A DNA stretch of 28,269 nucleotides from Patescibacteria group bacterium (lineage in GTDB: Bacteria; Patescibacteriota; Minisyncoccia; Minisyncoccales; CG1-02-41-26): NCBI GenBank assembly GCA_020148085.1, contig JAHCRD010000002.1:1-28269 (forward strand). Direction: 5' to 3'. Below the pieces are notes generated by a model. That model saw only the letters and a program-made list of their open reading frames with translations. It ran no database searches and was not told the DNA's origin. Numbering within the stretch: the first letter of the stretch is position 1; each line of letters starts with the position of its first letter. The position numbers were made by a program, and so were the translations under genes. This document shows positions 27,206 to 28,269 of this stretch, one piece after another.

Positions 27206-28269
27206 ATGAAAAAGCCTTCAAAAATTTTATTAATATCTTTAGGGCTATTTCTAATTGCTGTAGCCGGTAGCGTGGTTGCCCAGGATGAGATTCCTCCCTT
27301 TGTTTCTGTTATTGCTGAACCATCTGAGGCAACGAGCACTTGGCAAAATACCCAAGCTTCCACTTATGTTTCTTGTATTGATGAAGTAGGGGGGAGTGGG
27401 TGCGATAATGAAAGCTATAGATTAAAAATATACGATACAGATCCTGAAACTTGCCCCGATATTTACCAGGATTACACTTTTTGCAACGGGCTCTCTTGTA
27501 CTTTGAGCAACTCTCAAACTATTTTTTCTCATCAATGGGTATGTGCTGCAGCTACAGATTTAGCTTTGAATATTGGTTTTTCAGAACCTGTAGAATTTAA
27601 AATTGATACCACTTTTCCTATCGGAACAATTAGTGCCAGTCCAGTAGAGATTAGAGCAGATGAAATTTTTAATATCAAAGTAACCGGAGAAGATAATATT
27701 GATATGGGTACTGTTTGTTACAAAGAAGAGGATGATATCGATTGGACCTGTCATACTTGTGCTGGTAGTTCCACTTCCTGTAGCCATACTTTTCCGCGAT
27801 CAGAATCGGATCTTGGGAAATATATCTATTATGGTTATGTAGCAGATTTTGTTGAAAATGGCAGTTTTACTGATCCAACTTATGTATTGGTAATAGTAGA
27901 AACAGATCCTTCAGTCTCCACTATTTCAGCTATTAATATTGAAGATACTCAAGCTACCTTAGAAGGAGATCTTACTTATATGGGTGGGGCTGAGGTGGTT
28001 GAGGTCTGGTTCGAATATGGTCTCACCCCAGATTATGGGAGCGAGACCGAACATATTTTAAGAAATAATACTGGGACTTTTGATATCGCTGTTACTGATT
28101 TATTTCCAGGAACTGAGTATCATTTTAGAGCAGTAGCTAAAAATGGCGTTGGAATTGCCTATGGTGACGATCTGGAATTTACTACTTTTATAGAACTTAT
28201 AAATAATGGTGGTTTTGAGAGTGGTGATTTAACTGGTTGGGAAGAAGCAGGATGGGGAGGGGAAAGAGA
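27206..28269 (+). CDS. Secreted FN3-type surface protein, N-terminal part (runs off the window)
   Basis: The frame is open from ATG 27206 to the last base (354 codons seen), so the C-terminus is missing. A signal peptide (KKPSKILLISLGLFLIAVAGSVVAQ) is followed by a Cys-rich beta domain (CIDEVGGSGCDNESY, ETCPDIYQDYTFCNGLSCTLSN, then VCYKEEDDIDWTCHTCAGSSTSCSHTF). Next comes a fibronectin-III-like domain (VSTISAINIEDTQATLEGDLTYMGG, VEVWFEYGLTPDYGSET, LFPGTEYHFRAVAKNGVGIAYGDDLEFTTF). The visible end reads INNGGFESGDLTGWEEAGWGGE, the usual start of a carbohydrate-binding-like jelly-roll domain. It is probably a large cell-surface protein involved in attachment. The even number of cysteines per segment suggests extracytoplasmic disulfides. 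It starts 20 nt after the preceding stop. Confidence 0.8.
   Translation, partial: MKKPSKILLISLGLFLIAVAGSVVAQDEIPPFVSVIAEPSEATSTWQNTQASTYVSCIDEVGGSGCDNESYRLKIYDTDPETCPDIYQDYTFCNGLSCTLSNSQTIFSHQWVCAAATDLALNIGFSEPVEFKIDTTFPIGTISASPVEIRADEIFNIKVTGEDNIDMGTVCYKEEDDIDWTCHTCAGSSTSCSHTFPRSESDLGKYIYYGYVADFVENGSFTDPTYVLVIVETDPSVSTISAINIEDTQATLEGDLTYMGGAEVVEVWFEYGLTPDYGSETEHILRNNTGTFDIAVTDLFPGTEYHFRAVAKNGVGIAYGDDLEFTTFIELINNGGFESGDLTGWEEAGWGGER

Noticed and set aside
1..28269. tRNA, rRNA and CRISPR
   Set aside because: Reading both strands I found no cloverleaf with a TTCRA-type arm, no rRNA-like stretch and no spaced direct repeats; the period-7 arrays lack spacers.

Overview
The window reads as an AT-rich chromosomal piece of a Patescibacteria/CPR bacterium, most likely of the Parcubacteria group. 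This is inferred from protein content, not from an rRNA. The signs are pared-down core proteins (PheT without its tRNA-binding OB domain, ThrS without its TGS domain), CPR-typical exported families (DUF5667, DUF4430), a methanogen-type thymidylate synthase, rplK without a following rplA, and general lack of Shine-Dalgarno (SD) sequences before core genes. No rRNA, tRNA, CRISPR array or transposase was recognised.

Layout. 1-1207: the 3' end of an orotate-phosphoribosyltransferase-like gene, a terminator, then a promoter-driven two-gene unit of small unknown proteins ending in two terminators. 1271-6359: pheS, pheT, gyrB (+). 6368-7910: consensus promoter, secE, structured leader, nusG, a second copy of that leader, rplK. 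7919-15138: a tightly packed + run of a DUF4430 protein, a DUF6580-like membrane protein, dcd, an MtrA-like corrinoid protein with DUF4346, methanogen-type thyA, tmk, deoC, gatB and a class II aldolase. 15175-16101: unknown protein with its own SD and terminator. 16145-18914: miaA and miaB (-) around a small + membrane protein gene. 18951-19405: a small unknown - gene bracketed by a 13-nt inverted repeat. 26008-19425 (- strand): a beta-helix repeat protein, dnaE interrupted by an in-frame UGA, thrS and a DUF5667 exported protein. 26058-28269: rnhB, an anchored DUF5666-like protein and the start of a secreted FN3-type protein.

How it fits together. Most genes serve translation (PheST, ThrS, GatB, L11, MiaA/MiaB), replication (GyrB, DnaE, RNase HII) and dTTP supply. 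The dcd to deoC block forms a deoxynucleotide module: dCTP deamination, dTMP synthesis, dTMP phosphorylation and deoxyribose-phosphate turnover. An MtrA-like corrinoid protein sits directly before thyA, and a possible corrinoid-uptake pair lies just upstream.

Most notable observations: (1) two homologous leaders before nusG and rplK, with a conserved 11-nt hairpin loop, one compensatory base-pair change and identical spacing; (2) dnaE split by UGA, followed by an SD and ATG suited to restart; (3) imperfect A/T-rich arrays of period 7 bp in seven or more genes or intergenic gaps, inserted in coding sequence without breaking frame; (4) the corrinoid/archaeal-type thymidylate cluster; (5) a small gene whose 5' leader is perfectly complementary to its 3' UTR and can also mask its own SD.
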